Shown here in pieces: positions 10,445 to 20,056 of a stretch of 64,000 nt of DNA (the stretch's first letter is position 1; every line of letters begins with the position of its first letter). The stretch is from Rhynchopus sp. YZ270_cl-10 (Eukaryota > Euglenozoa > Diplonemea > Diplonemida > Diplonemidae). Where the stretch lies: NCBI GenBank assembly GCA_964035575.1, contig OZ037890.1, forward strand, positions 1,116,001 to 1,180,000, in the 5' to 3' direction. A program made the position numbers and the translations under genes. Below the pieces are notes generated by a model. The model did not search any database, was not told the DNA's origin, and was given only the letters and a program-made list of their open reading frames with translations.

Positions 10445-11486
10445 ATTTATTGAACGCATCATGTAGGATGCGCCTACGGGACGCATTACTGGCGACTCCC
10501 CCCCCCAGGGTCTGGTTTGAACCTGGACAATCAAACGTCCAGCCAATCTGCAAGAAGGACGCAACAGTCTCTTGAGTTTGGGGAAGACTTTGGCGCTTGC
10601 AGCAATATCGTACCGCTTTTCTAAAGAGCTACAACTCCGGTCCTTGCGAGAAGTTGCGATCTGTCATCTGCTGCTCCTCATTCGGTGACAGCTGCAGACC
10701 AATAGCCCTCGTCCTTACAAGTGGTCATTCTTGTTCCCAACAAACGGAAACGCAGTGATTGGGGTAACAGTCTGTTGCCACCCCTCGTTATCCTCTTCCT
10801 CCTCCTCGCATTCGAAGCCGTACCAGTCGGGCCATAGGCGGGCGTTGGGTGTCAGGACTGTCATCTGGCATTTGGCATCTCAAAAAGATGTAAACCTCGA
10901 AATATGCATGGGGCTCCACATGTCTCATCGAACACACTTTTCTCCCCCCTTTTTATGCTTGGGGTCCACCCGGTGCAGGTCATGTACCAAGGTACACTGT
11001 CAAGAGTGCTTTTGCATTTTAACTCAATTTTATTTTTGTTTTGTATTTGCCATGTGTACGTCATCGACCAAGGCTGGAAGAGACACATCGCCCAACTAAA
11101 ATCAGAACAAAGTTACCCACATTTTGGGTTGTAATATACTACCCCCCACACAAATATACACCATTTTCACACAGATGGGAATACGTGCAAAAGAAGGGTG
11201 CCTGGAAAGACGACTAACCAAATACGCACAATCGCATAAAAGCTAAGGGCGGGGTGTTGGGATTTTGTTTTTTTTTGGAGTCCATTACCCCCCTGCCTGC
11301 ATCCTTTGAGGTTGCTAATGGAACAACACACACACACACATCGATAGAATTAACCGAACCCAACCCCAAGCACCCTTTTTGACTACCCCGTTTTTTTTTT
11401 GGGCACTCAAACCGAACAATCCCTTTCCCCTCCCCAACACCGCTGTCACCCTCTCCAGCAAATTACACAATAATAAAAATACACCA
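10445..11486. other. Spacer between GT8 and pyruvate kinase genes
   Basis: No gene supported. A hairpin CTGGAC..GTCCAG lies near 10525-10545. One copy of the window-wide dispersed motif (TGTACCAAGGTACACTGTCA) is at 10981-11025, with a related lead-in (GGGGTCCACC) just before it. A short (AC)n run is at about 11327-11340. Confidence 0.5.
10981..11025 (+). repeat. Dispersed ~50-nt motif, copy a
   Basis: Reads CATGTACCAAGGTACACTGT then CAAGAGTGCTTTTGCATTTT. It keeps the palindrome TGTACC-AA-GGTACA but is diverged in the second half. Confidence 0.65.
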
Positions 11487-13287
11487 ATGCAAGCAATCTT
11501 AGACACTGAGGATGCAAAAGCGTATCTCTCTCGACCCCATATTGGGGCTGTTGTTGAGGGCCTGCTAGCATACTTGGTTGAGAACAAGCCCGTGGACCCT
11601 CTTCTGGCTGTGGCAGACTGGGCGACGAAGGAGCAACTGGACCGCAAGATGGACATCACTGCGCGCCGGGGGACGCAGCTGGACCATAACATCCAACTAG
11701 ACATTGACAAGCAGCTGAGCAGACACAGCTTTTCAAACGCGATAGGCGTGATCGGCACAATCGGCCCCATCTCCCAACCAGTGGACAAACTCAAAGAGCT
11801 GATGGGCGCAGGCCTCAGCATTGTACGTCTCAACGCAAGCCACGGCGACCACACCTTTCATGGCGCAACCATTGAGAACGCACGGCTTGCTGCGAAGGAG
11901 CTGGGTCTGACTGTTGCCATTGCGCTTGACACAAAGGGGCCTGAGATACGTACTGGCGATGTTGAAAACAACGGGGAGATTAGCTTTGCCATTGGGGACA
12001 CATTGACACTCACCACGGACGACGCGCACAAACTGTCTGGTACGAAGGAGCGCCTCTACGTAGACTACAAGAACATCACCGGGGTGCTGGATGTCGGGCA
12101 GCTCGTCTTTGTGGACGACGGATTGCTTGCACTAAAGGTGACAGCCGTGCACGACAACTCACTAGACGTCGAGGTGGTGAACGGCCACACAATCTCAAGC
12201 CGGCGTGGTGTCAACCTTCCTCACGCCAAGGTCGACCTCCCTGCCGTCAGCGACAAGGACAAAGCTGACCTACAGTTCGCAGCAGACCGTGGCCTGGACA
12301 TGGTGTTCGCATCCTTCATCCGCAAGGGCAGCCAGGTCAAAGAGGTGCGTGAGCATCTCAAAGCCTGCGGTGCACCGGGCATGAAGATTATTGCAAAAAT
12401 AGAAAACCACGAAGGGGTCGAGAATCTTGACGAGGTATGCCCCCCAATGCCCTCCCCTCCCATTATTGTAATCAGACATTCTAGAATGTACCATCCATCT
12501 TGGTCAATTTGTCCCAAAAATAAAAAACCCATCCCAGATCCTCGAAGAAGCAGACGGCATCATGGTTGCCCGCGGCGATCTTGGTACAGAGATCCCCATC
12601 GAAAAGGTCTTTGTCGCACAGAAGCTTATGGTCGGGAAGTGCAATGTCAAAGGCAAGCCGTGCATTGTCGCGACTCAGATGCTTGAATCCATGGTCAACA
12701 ACCCACGCCCCACTAGGGCAGAGGCAAGCGATGTTGCGAACGCAGTGCTAGACGGCGCAGACATGGTCATGCTCAGCGGCGAAACAGCGAAGGGGAAATA
12801 TGGACGTGAATGCGTGGAGCTCATGCGGAGTGTGACTCTTGAAGCGCAAGCAAGCAACCGCGAACAAAACCTTTTTGAGTCCGTGCGCGCACTGCGTGAG
12901 TTTCCAATCTCCACTCAGGAGAGCGTTGTGAGCGGGGCCGTGAACAGCGCATACGAGCTGCAGGCCTCGGCGATCATTGCGCTAACCAATGCAGGCACTA
13001 CCGCACGCCTGGTTGCTAAGTACCGCCCCCCTTGTCCGATTATAGCCGTAACCTACAACGAAGGCACCGCACGCCAGCTGGTCCTGCACCGCTTTGTCAA
13101 GCCTCTTCTCGTAGACGAGACTGACCGGGAGAAACGCCTTCGTCTTGCCCTCTTGCACGTCCTCCAGGTCGGCATTGCAAAGACAGGTGACAAAATCGTG
13201 ATGGTGCATGCAGGCCCTACAGACTCTGGAGGAGGCGCGAATGTGTCTAGGATAGTCGTATTGAAAACTGTTGCTGACTATCAATGA
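11487..13287 (+). CDS. PK: Pyruvate kinase with N-terminal RIIa/Dpy-30-like docking domain, two exons
   Basis: Exon 1 is 11487-12434 and exon 2 is 12538-13287, giving 565 residues. It catalyses phosphoenolpyruvate + ADP to pyruvate + ATP, the last step of glycolysis. Family signatures seen: GPISQPVDKLKELMGAG, IVRLNASHGDH, DTKGPEIRTG, the B domain, KDKADLQFA, IAKIENHEGVENLDE, GIMVARGDLGTEIP, ATQMLESMV, RPTRAEASDVANAVLDG and MLSGETAKG. The two-exon join restores ENLDE-ILEEADGIMVARGDLG, which is contiguous in all family members. Residues ~4-50 (AKAYLSRPHIGAVVEGLLAY then NKPVDPLLAVADWA) precede the catalytic core, have no counterpart in ordinary pyruvate kinases, and resemble the RIIa/Dpy-30 docking and dimerization fold. 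The start at 11487 follows ACACCA. Upstream in-frame codons lack an ATG. Confidence 0.93.
12435..12537 (+). other. Intron of the pyruvate kinase gene
   Basis: 103 bp, GTATGC donor, ATCCCAG acceptor, phase 0. It interrupts the highly conserved metal/substrate-binding segment between NLDE and ILEEADGIMVARGDLG, so its boundaries are well fixed by protein conservation. Confidence 0.92.
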
Positions 13288-13422
13288 AGAGGGAACCACA
13301 AAGCGTCTTTAAACACTTAACAGAATTGGGAGTTACATTTCCACTAAATGCAAAGAAAAAAAGGTTTCATTTTCTCTCATGAGCTGCCTCTCTCACAATA
13401 CAGGACAGAAAAATCAAAAAAT

Positions 13423-15747
13423 ATGAGCCTCATCTCAGTCCTCTCTGCTGTGTACGCGGTCACCCCCATTTGGAGTGGGGTGGGGGAATATGCGTATCTT
13501 CGCAGGGAGGTTGCACTGCCTTCTGCTATTGACCACGCATCTGTGAATATCACTGCGGTACCAGGCGCAGAGAAACAACGTCTGCTTGGGGCATACCGGC
13601 TGTACGTCAATGGCGTCGCTGTTGGTACTGGTCCAGGGAGGGGGCAGTGCAACTACACTCAATCCATCACTGCCGCGGATTGTACCTTTGTTGACCAGAT
13701 AGACCTGACAGCAGTGCTGATGTCATCACAGAACGTTACTCTTGCAATCCAAGGCTTCCATTCCAGCGGTCACGGCAAGATCGCAGCCTCCTTCACCTTT
13801 TCCTTCAGAGATGGTAGTGAGATTGTTGTTCACACAGACTCATCGTGGGATGCATTTGACGCAACAGCACTTCATGCGCCATACCGGACCACTGGAGGGA
13901 GTTATCAAGCACCGCGTGAAAACCTGCGTGCTGCGCTTTACCCGGAGGATTGGGTTTTGTCTACCTTCAAGGCGACTGCGGAGTGGAGTCCTGCTGTGGT
14001 GCAAAGCTTGTTTGATTCAATGCCAAAGCCGACCAAACCGTTGGCAGTGAAGCAAGTTGTCCCCTCAGTGGTGTTGGCACACAATGCGTCCTCTGTGTTG
14101 TACGACTTCACGCATGAAGTGATGGCCGCATTAGAGTTGGATGCAGTATGCGAAGGGTACATCCAGGTGACCATGGGGGAGGAGCTTGTCGCAGATGAAA
14201 TTCTGTACCCAATGCGAACAGGAAACCAATACCGTTATATGTGGGAGTGCAAGGAGCAAGGGGTGTCGAAGTTCAGGGTCCATGAGTACGCGCTGTTCAG
14301 ATATTTTTCGCTGCGGTTCTGCAAGAAGGGCGGCGCAGAGGCGTGCACAGAGGGGACCGACGTCGCAAGCCTGCCACTGCTCACCCCCGGTGCGTTGGTG
14401 AGTGGGTACCCCTACTCCGAGGAGGAGTCCTCGTTGACTACATCCAACGACATGCTGAACCGCATCTGGCAGCTCTGCAAGAACACCATCCGCGACACAA
14501 CGCTAGACACCATGACGGACAGCAACACCCGTGAACGTCTTCCGTATGAAGCCGACGGGTTTATTTCAGGGATTACTCGGTGGGCGATGGTGAATGGGTC
14601 AGAGTGGCAGCGGCATTCGTATGCGCACGTTTTTAACAACCCCACGTGGCCGACGGAGTGGCGGCAGTTCACACCGCTGCTGCTGCTGGAGCACTACATG
14701 GAGTCGAAGGACGTCTCGCTCGTGGGGGAGTATTGGGACTATCTGTACAAATCAACGTACATCGGTTGTGTGAACCAAACCACGCAGCTCGTCGACTTCA
14801 CGCACTGCAGCAGGCCTGCAGGTACCAGAGAGATCGTCGACTGGCCCCCAGTCTACCGTGCAGGCTACGTCATGACCGATGTGAACACAGTAGTGAACTG
14901 CTTCACCGTGGCCGCCCTGAGAGCCCTCGCAACACTCGGCCGTGCTGCAGGCAAGCCAGCCTCCCTGACAACACTGATGGAGGAGCAGGCAGCACGCACA
15001 GAGGCTGCCATCAAGACGCTTCTCTTCGACACTGCAAAGGGTCTCTTCTTCGACGGCCTCGATGGGGCACAGAACCACACAGGGTGGCACGCACAGACCA
15101 ACACACTGTGGCTTCTCAACACATCGGGCTTGGCGAGGGAGACCATGAAACGGGAGCTGACCGAGCAGCGGCTGGTGGGGTCTGTGTATGGTGTGGTGTC
15201 GTACTTCTTTGGGTTTTACGAAACGTTCCCCGAGGACCAGGGACACACGATGCTTGAGATGCTGACACAGTGCGACACGAACTCATGGTGCCACATGCTT
15301 GAGGTGGGTGCTACTGCAACGATGGAAGCGTGGTCGCGTGAGGGCAAGCCGAACCTCTCCTGGTCGCACCCTTGGGGCACAGTGGCAGTGGCTGCGCTGA
15401 AGAAGTTTGTGTTTGGCCTGACGGCCACCTCACCAGGCTACGACACATGGCAGCTGCGTCCACAGTCGGGGAACCTGACCTCCGGCAGTGCGACGTTCCC
15501 GCAGACTCTGCACGGCCCGTTCCACCTCTCACTGAAGCGCAGCAGTACGGGAGAGTTCTCACTGCACTACACCGCCCCGCTCACAACTGAGGGCGAGGTG
15601 TGCCTGCCTGTGCAGGGGTCTGCGGGGGACTATGTGCTGCGCATGGACGGGGAGGCGGTCGACGTCGCTGCAGTGACGTTGCGCGACACATACCTCTGTG
15701 CGCAGGGGCCCTCGGGTGAGCATGTCTTCTCGCTCACACGCAAGTAG
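13423..15747 (+). CDS. Secreted GH78 alpha-L-rhamnosidase-like protein, paralogue 1
   Basis: 774 residues from the ATG at 13423 (MSLISVLSAVYA..), which gives a signal peptide. An upstream in-frame ATG at 13348 would bury it behind a charged 25-residue extension. Architecture: an N-terminal beta-sandwich resembling the GH78 lectin-like region (GAYRLYVNGVAVGTGPGRG), a second beta domain (YDFTHEVMAALEL, QVTMGEELVADEILYPMR), then an (alpha/alpha)6 domain from about residue 345. The motif DTMTDSNTRERLPYEADGF corresponds to the catalytic-acid region of GH78 (DCPxRDERxGWxGD in bacteria). Other family motifs are DVNTVVNCF, EDQGHTMLEML and GATATMEAW..SHPWGT. Expected to hydrolyse terminal rhamnose from external glycans. 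Many NxS/T sites. Confidence 0.85.
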   Translation: MSLISVLSAVYAVTPIWSGVGEYAYLRREVALPSAIDHASVNITAVPGAEKQRLLGAYRLYVNGVAVGTGPGRGQCNYTQSITAADCTFVDQIDLTAVLMSSQNVTLAIQGFHSSGHGKIAASFTFSFRDGSEIVVHTDSSWDAFDATALHAPYRTTGGSYQAPRENLRAALYPEDWVLSTFKATAEWSPAVVQSLFDSMPKPTKPLAVKQVVPSVVLAHNASSVLYDFTHEVMAALELDAVCEGYIQVTMGEELVADEILYPMRTGNQYRYMWECKEQGVSKFRVHEYALFRYFSLRFCKKGGAEACTEGTDVASLPLLTPGALVSGYPYSEEESSLTTSNDMLNRIWQLCKNTIRDTTLDTMTDSNTRERLPYEADGFISGITRWAMVNGSEWQRHSYAHVFNNPTWPTEWRQFTPLLLLEHYMESKDVSLVGEYWDYLYKSTYIGCVNQTTQLVDFTHCSRPAGTREIVDWPPVYRAGYVMTDVNTVVNCFTVAALRALATLGRAAGKPASLTTLMEEQAARTEAAIKTLLFDTAKGLFFDGLDGAQNHTGWHAQTNTLWLLNTSGLARETMKRELTEQRLVGSVYGVVSYFFGFYETFPEDQGHTMLEMLTQCDTNSWCHMLEVGATATMEAWSREGKPNLSWSHPWGTVAVAALKKFVFGLTATSPGYDTWQLRPQSGNLTSGSATFPQTLHGPFHLSLKRSSTGEFSLHYTAPLTTEGEVCLPVQGSAGDYVLRMDGEAVDVAAVTLRDTYLCAQGPSGEHVFSLTRK

Positions 15748-15850
15748 ACGCCGCTGCGTTCATTTAAGACTTGATACGCAGTATTGTAGTTTTTTTTTTA
15801 AACCTCGAAATCGATGTAGGACATGGTTGGGGTCCATCCTGTGCACTGGT

Positions 15851-15902
15851 TATGTACCAAGGTACACTGTCACAAGAGGGCTTTGTATTTCAAGCCAACT
15901 TT
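15851..15902 (+). repeat. Dispersed ~50-nt motif, copy b
   Basis: TATGTACCAAGGTACACTGT, then CACAAGAGGGCTTTGTATTT and CAAGCCAACTT. It is preceded by AACCTCGAAATCGATGTAGG, a lead-in also seen in part at 10894 and 43841. Confidence 0.75.
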
Positions 15903-16520
15903 TTTTTTGTGTGAGTTGTTTTGAGTTTTGCACCAGCGATTGAAAGCGGCGCACGTTATGTTTCGGGATGTGTTGTGCTCAATAAGGCACATCTGTCTTT
16001 CAAGTTTTGTTTTTTTTTTTCCTTTGCGTGGTACCTTTTGTGACTCTCGTTGTTCAAAAATGTCATCCCAGCCATTTAGTGCACCCTTTTTTTTTTTGCA
16101 TCTGGTTGGGTTCGGTTCCTTTGCTGTCAAGATGCTGTGGCTGGGTACGGTGTCAATATGTGCGGGAAGAGCTTTTCAAAAAGCGCTCTTTCCCCCCACA
16201 TTAACACTTTTTACGTACCCTTTTTTTTTTGTGGAAAAAAACTCCTGAAGAAACGTACGAAAAAGGGTTCAAATTGAATTTGTACTCCAGCCACACACAA
16301 AACCTTTGGCATTTATACCATGCTCGAACATGCAAAAATATGCATTCCAAACATGCAAAACCATGTAATGTGACACATTACTCCTCATCGTGTGCAGTCT
16401 TCCCACACGCGCAAGGAGTCATTCATTCTACTGCCTAAACCCATATGCCTTCACTCAAATGGGGTATTTGGGCAGCAGGTCACACCTCCTCTCTCTTCTT
16501 TCCCTTCATTTATTGGCCAG

Positions 16521-16572
16521 TCATTGTACCAAAGGTACACTGTCGAGAGGGCTTTGTATTTCAAGTCAACTT
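16521..16572 (+). repeat. Dispersed ~50-nt motif, copy c
   Basis: TCATTGTACCAAAGGTACAC then TGTCGAGAGGGCTTTGTATT and TCAAGTCAACTT. One extra A in the palindrome centre. Confidence 0.75.
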
Positions 16573-16696
16573 CATTGTGAGCCCAAACCCGAACTCGTGT
16601 GTGGATAGCATGTGGTCATTGCTCTTTGAAAAATGCCTTAGGATGTAGTATCGCAGCAATATACGCTCATCTTTTACGATTTTTCTCTTTTTTTTT

Positions 16697-16736
16697 GGGT
16701 ACACTGCCACGAGAGGGCTTTGTATTGCAAGTCATA
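16697..16736 (+). repeat. Dispersed ~50-nt motif, copy d (5' truncated)
   Basis: Starts within the palindrome at GGGTACACTGCCACGAGAGG and continues GCTTTGTATTGCAAGTCA. The left palindrome half is missing. Confidence 0.65.
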
Positions 16737-17119
16737 GTTTATTACTGCTTTTAGAGCGTTTTTTGTTCCGGGGAAAGTTTGTGTTGCGAGAACGTATTGT
16801 ATTGTCAAGGTGACTTAGTAAGAGAGGCTGGTGTTCATTGTTCCCAACTTCTCTTTATATTTGTGCCGTTCTTTCGCGAAGAAAGTACTGCATCGCATGG
16901 AAACAGAATTTCAAATTTGTGAAAACACCTGACATCTTTTTTGCTTTGCACTCTCTCACCCCGACGAACTTCCCAAACAACCTGGGTTTCCCACCTTCCC
17001 CCAGCTCCTCCACTGTTCCCACACAACGTAACAAAAAGACACCCCCCCCCCCCAACACCCCACCACCTTTTTTACCGACATTGCTACAGAAACTAATGTA
17101 CAATATTCCATACTGAGGG

Positions 17120-17337
17120 CATAAATATAGCATCAAGCCAAAGCTTGCTTGGCTGTCCCACGCAAGGCGCTCCGTCATGCTTCTCCGCTGGACCAGGTGA
17201 TCGAGGACTCCGCCAGATGTAGTGCGGCATTGCGTGCGCTTCCGCACGAAGGAGTTGTAGCCCGTGAACGTGGGCAGTGCCGTCTGCGCTTCCTTCAGTT
17301 CCTTCAGGGCCACCACACGTCGAAGTGCTCCGTGCAC
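17120..17337 (-). other. Possible minus-strand coding relic or exon
   Basis: A GC-rich block inside an AT-rich spacer. Minus-strand translation from 17337 is open and hydrophilic (VVALKELKEAQTALPTF, YNSFVRKRTQ, HLVQRRSMTERLAWDSQ), then degenerates into low-complexity sequence near 17100. I recognise no family. It would be the only minus-strand gene in the window. A fragment of a dead gene is at least as likely. Confidence 0.2.
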
Positions 17338-17478
17338 ACGAGCACCGACCCCTCCTCTCTATGGGTAAAAAAGCCGCTATTTTGGTGCCACCCCTTACCT
17401 TTACCTTAGTTTTTCCTGTCTCCTTTTTTCCCCCTATTTTTTCGTTTCCCTAAAAAAGTCACAGCAAAAAATACCACC

Positions 17479-19860
17479 ATGGCTGCGCTCTGTGTCTTGA
17501 CCGCAGTGGCCTTGTTGGGGGTGCAGAGAGGGGAAGCACGCACGACGCACGCACACCCCTCCCACGCCATGTGGGCAGGCAGCGGCGACTACGTGTACCT
17601 CCGCAGGCAAGAGCTGTTCGGGTCGGCCATCCGCTCTGCTGTCGTGGAGATCACTGCACTGACGGACGGCGACCTGCAGAAGCTGTTAGGTGCGTACCGC
17701 CTCTACGTCAATGGGCACATCATGGGGACAGGGCCAGGCCGTGGGGACTGCTTGCTGCCTGCAGTGGACGGCGGAATAAACGACCCATCGTGCTCCATGC
17801 TAGACACCTTGGACATCACCAAGGCATGTGTCGGGTGGGACAACGTGACGCTGGCGGTGCAGGGCTACCGACACAACTCAACAGGAAGGGTTGCCGCCCG
17901 CTTCAGCTTTACCCTGAACAACGGCAGCGTGGAGGTGGTGGAGACAGACGCAAGGCGGTGGCGTGCCTTCGATGCGACAGCATACCACGCGCCGTACACG
18001 AGCGTGGCGAACCAGTACATCGTACCGCGGGAGAACATTGTAGCCTCCGCCTGGCCGGGCAACTGGACGTCACCATCATTCACCCCCGACAGCCGCTGGG
18101 GGGCGGCAGTGGACGTACCGGTCTGGCCCGTTGTCAAGAAGGTGACGCAGGCGTTGGATCTGCTCTGGGAGGTGCCTGCTGTGGAGAAGATCAACACATC
18201 GTACATCTTCTTCGACTTTGGGCATGAGGTGATGGCGGCTATGGAGCTGGACGTGGTGTGCGAGGGGTACGTGCAGGTTACCCTGGGTGAAGAGCTTGTT
18301 GCACCGCATGTTGTGCTGTACCCTATGCGCACGAAGAACTACTACCGGTATATGTGGCAGTGCGGTGGGCACGCACGGTTTGCGATCCATGAGTATGCAC
18401 TGTTCCGCTACGGATCACTCCGGTTCTGCAAAGAAGCCACGCTGGATGCGTGCGTAGAGGGGACCGACGTGGCGGCCCTCCCTCACCTGGACTCCTTCGG
18501 GGGTACAGTGGTGCGCTACCCATGGAACGACGCGGACGCATCCTTCACGTCGTCAGACGACATGCTGAACCGCATCTGGCAGCTCTGCAAGAACACCATG
18601 CGCGATACGTCTCTCGACACCATGACGGACAGCAACACCCGTGAACGTCGTCCCTATGAAGCCGACGCATTCATCACAGGGTGGACGCGGTTTGTCATGT
18701 CCAATGGGTCGGAGTGGCAGCAGCACACCTACGCGCATATGTTCCGGAACCCCACGTGGCCGACGGAGTGGCGGCAGTTCACACCGCTGCTGGCCCTGCA
18801 GTACTACATGGAGTCGAAGGACACCTCTCTCGTGGAGGGTGCCTGGGCGTGGGAATATCTGTACAACGCAACGTATATTGGTTGTGTGAACCACACCACG
18901 CAGCTCGTTGACTTCACGAACTGCAGCAGGAACGGTACCACGGATATTGTTGACTTCCCGCCGCCCTACCGTGGGGGCTACGTCATGACCGATGTGAACA
19001 CAGTAGTGAACTGCTTCACCGTGGCCGCCCTGAGAGCCCTCGCAACACTCGGCCGCGCTGCAGGCAAGCCAGCCTCCCTGACAACACTGATGGAGGAGCA
19101 GGCAGCACGCACAGAGGCTGCCATCAAGACGCTTCTCTTCGACACCGCAAAGGGTCTCTTCTTCGACGGCCTCGATGGGGCACAGAACCACACAGGGTGG
19201 CACGCTCAGACCAACACACTGTGGCTTCTCAACACATCAGGGATAGATCTGAGTCAGGTGCAGCCGTTCCTGCGTGAGGCGCGTATTGTGGGGTCTGTGT
19301 ACGGTGTGGTGGCCTATGTGATGGGGTTCTACAAGGCGTTCCCTGAGGACCAGGGGCACACGATGCTTGAGATGCTGACACAGTGCGACACGAACTCGTG
19401 GTGCCACATGCTTGAGGTGGGTGCGACTGCGACGTCTGAGTCGTGGGCGTGGCAACAGAACCCAGGCATGACGTACTCACACCCCTGGGGAACGTCAGCC
19501 GCAGGCGCCATCAAGCACGGCATCATGGGTCTGACGGCCACCTCACCAGGCTACGACACATGGCAGCTGCGTCCACAGTCGGGGAACCTGACTTCTGGCA
19601 GTGCGACGTTCCCGCAGACCCTGCACGGCCCGTTCCACCTCTCGCTGAAGCGCAGCAGCACGGGGGAGTTCTCGCTGCACTACACCGCCCCGCTCACAAC
19701 TGAGGGCGAGGTGTGCCTGCCTGTGCAGGGGTCTGCGGGGGACTATGTGCTGCGCATGGACGGGGAGGCGGTCGACGTCGCTGCAGTGACGTTGCGTGAC
19801 ACATACCTCTGTGCGCAGGGGCCCTCGGGTGAGCATGTCTTCTCGCTCACACGCAAGTAG
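17479..19860 (+). CDS. Secreted GH78 alpha-L-rhamnosidase-like protein, paralogue 2
   Basis: 793 residues with a signal peptide (MAALCVLTAVALLGVQRGEA) and a start in a CCACCATGG context. Same architecture as the paralogue at 13423: GAYRLYVNGHIMGTGPGRG, FDFGHEVMAAMELD, the catalytic-acid segment DTMTDSNTRERRPYEADAF, DVNTVVNCF, EDQGHTMLEML and SHPWGT. N-terminal halves are clearly diverged. Two C-terminal blocks are nearly identical in DNA to paralogue 1, including synonymous sites and nine bases past the stop codon. Expected role as for paralogue 1: extracellular or vacuolar release of rhamnose-type sugars. Exact specificity is unknown. Confidence 0.85.
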   Translation: MAALCVLTAVALLGVQRGEARTTHAHPSHAMWAGSGDYVYLRRQELFGSAIRSAVVEITALTDGDLQKLLGAYRLYVNGHIMGTGPGRGDCLLPAVDGGINDPSCSMLDTLDITKACVGWDNVTLAVQGYRHNSTGRVAARFSFTLNNGSVEVVETDARRWRAFDATAYHAPYTSVANQYIVPRENIVASAWPGNWTSPSFTPDSRWGAAVDVPVWPVVKKVTQALDLLWEVPAVEKINTSYIFFDFGHEVMAAMELDVVCEGYVQVTLGEELVAPHVVLYPMRTKNYYRYMWQCGGHARFAIHEYALFRYGSLRFCKEATLDACVEGTDVAALPHLDSFGGTVVRYPWNDADASFTSSDDMLNRIWQLCKNTMRDTSLDTMTDSNTRERRPYEADAFITGWTRFVMSNGSEWQQHTYAHMFRNPTWPTEWRQFTPLLALQYYMESKDTSLVEGAWAWEYLYNATYIGCVNHTTQLVDFTNCSRNGTTDIVDFPPPYRGGYVMTDVNTVVNCFTVAALRALATLGRAAGKPASLTTLMEEQAARTEAAIKTLLFDTAKGLFFDGLDGAQNHTGWHAQTNTLWLLNTSGIDLSQVQPFLREARIVGSVYGVVAYVMGFYKAFPEDQGHTMLEMLTQCDTNSWCHMLEVGATATSESWAWQQNPGMTYSHPWGTSAAGAIKHGIMGLTATSPGYDTWQLRPQSGNLTSGSATFPQTLHGPFHLSLKRSSTGEFSLHYTAPLTTEGEVCLPVQGSAGDYVLRMDGEAVDVAAVTLRDTYLCAQGPSGEHVFSLTRK

Positions 19861-20056
19861 ACGCCGCTGGCATTTGACTATGTTTTGATAGGGTCCTTTC
19901 CTACACCCGACATGCTCCGCAAACTTTACCCTAGCCACCTCAGCTCATTTACATGAACTGCATTTTCCGCTATGCTTACTTCGCTTCAACACACTCAGCA
20001 CATTCCTTTTTACATACTGCCCACACCCACACCCCAACACCCATACAGACTACACA

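Larger units (their letters stand above)
15757..17478. other. Spacer between the two GH78 genes
   Basis: AT-rich apart from a short GC-rich island at ~17110-17350. It holds three copies of the dispersed ~50-nt motif (15851, 16521, 16697) and a weak copy of the second dispersed motif (about 16805-16855). A poly-C tract lies near 17041-17052. Confidence 0.5.

Noticed and set aside
10470-10565. Possible tRNA on the minus strand (GGTTCAAACC resembling a T-loop box)
   Set aside because: The flanking bases do not form a T stem, there is no convincing A box or acceptor stem, and the local pairing CTGGAC/GTCCAG is a simple hairpin.
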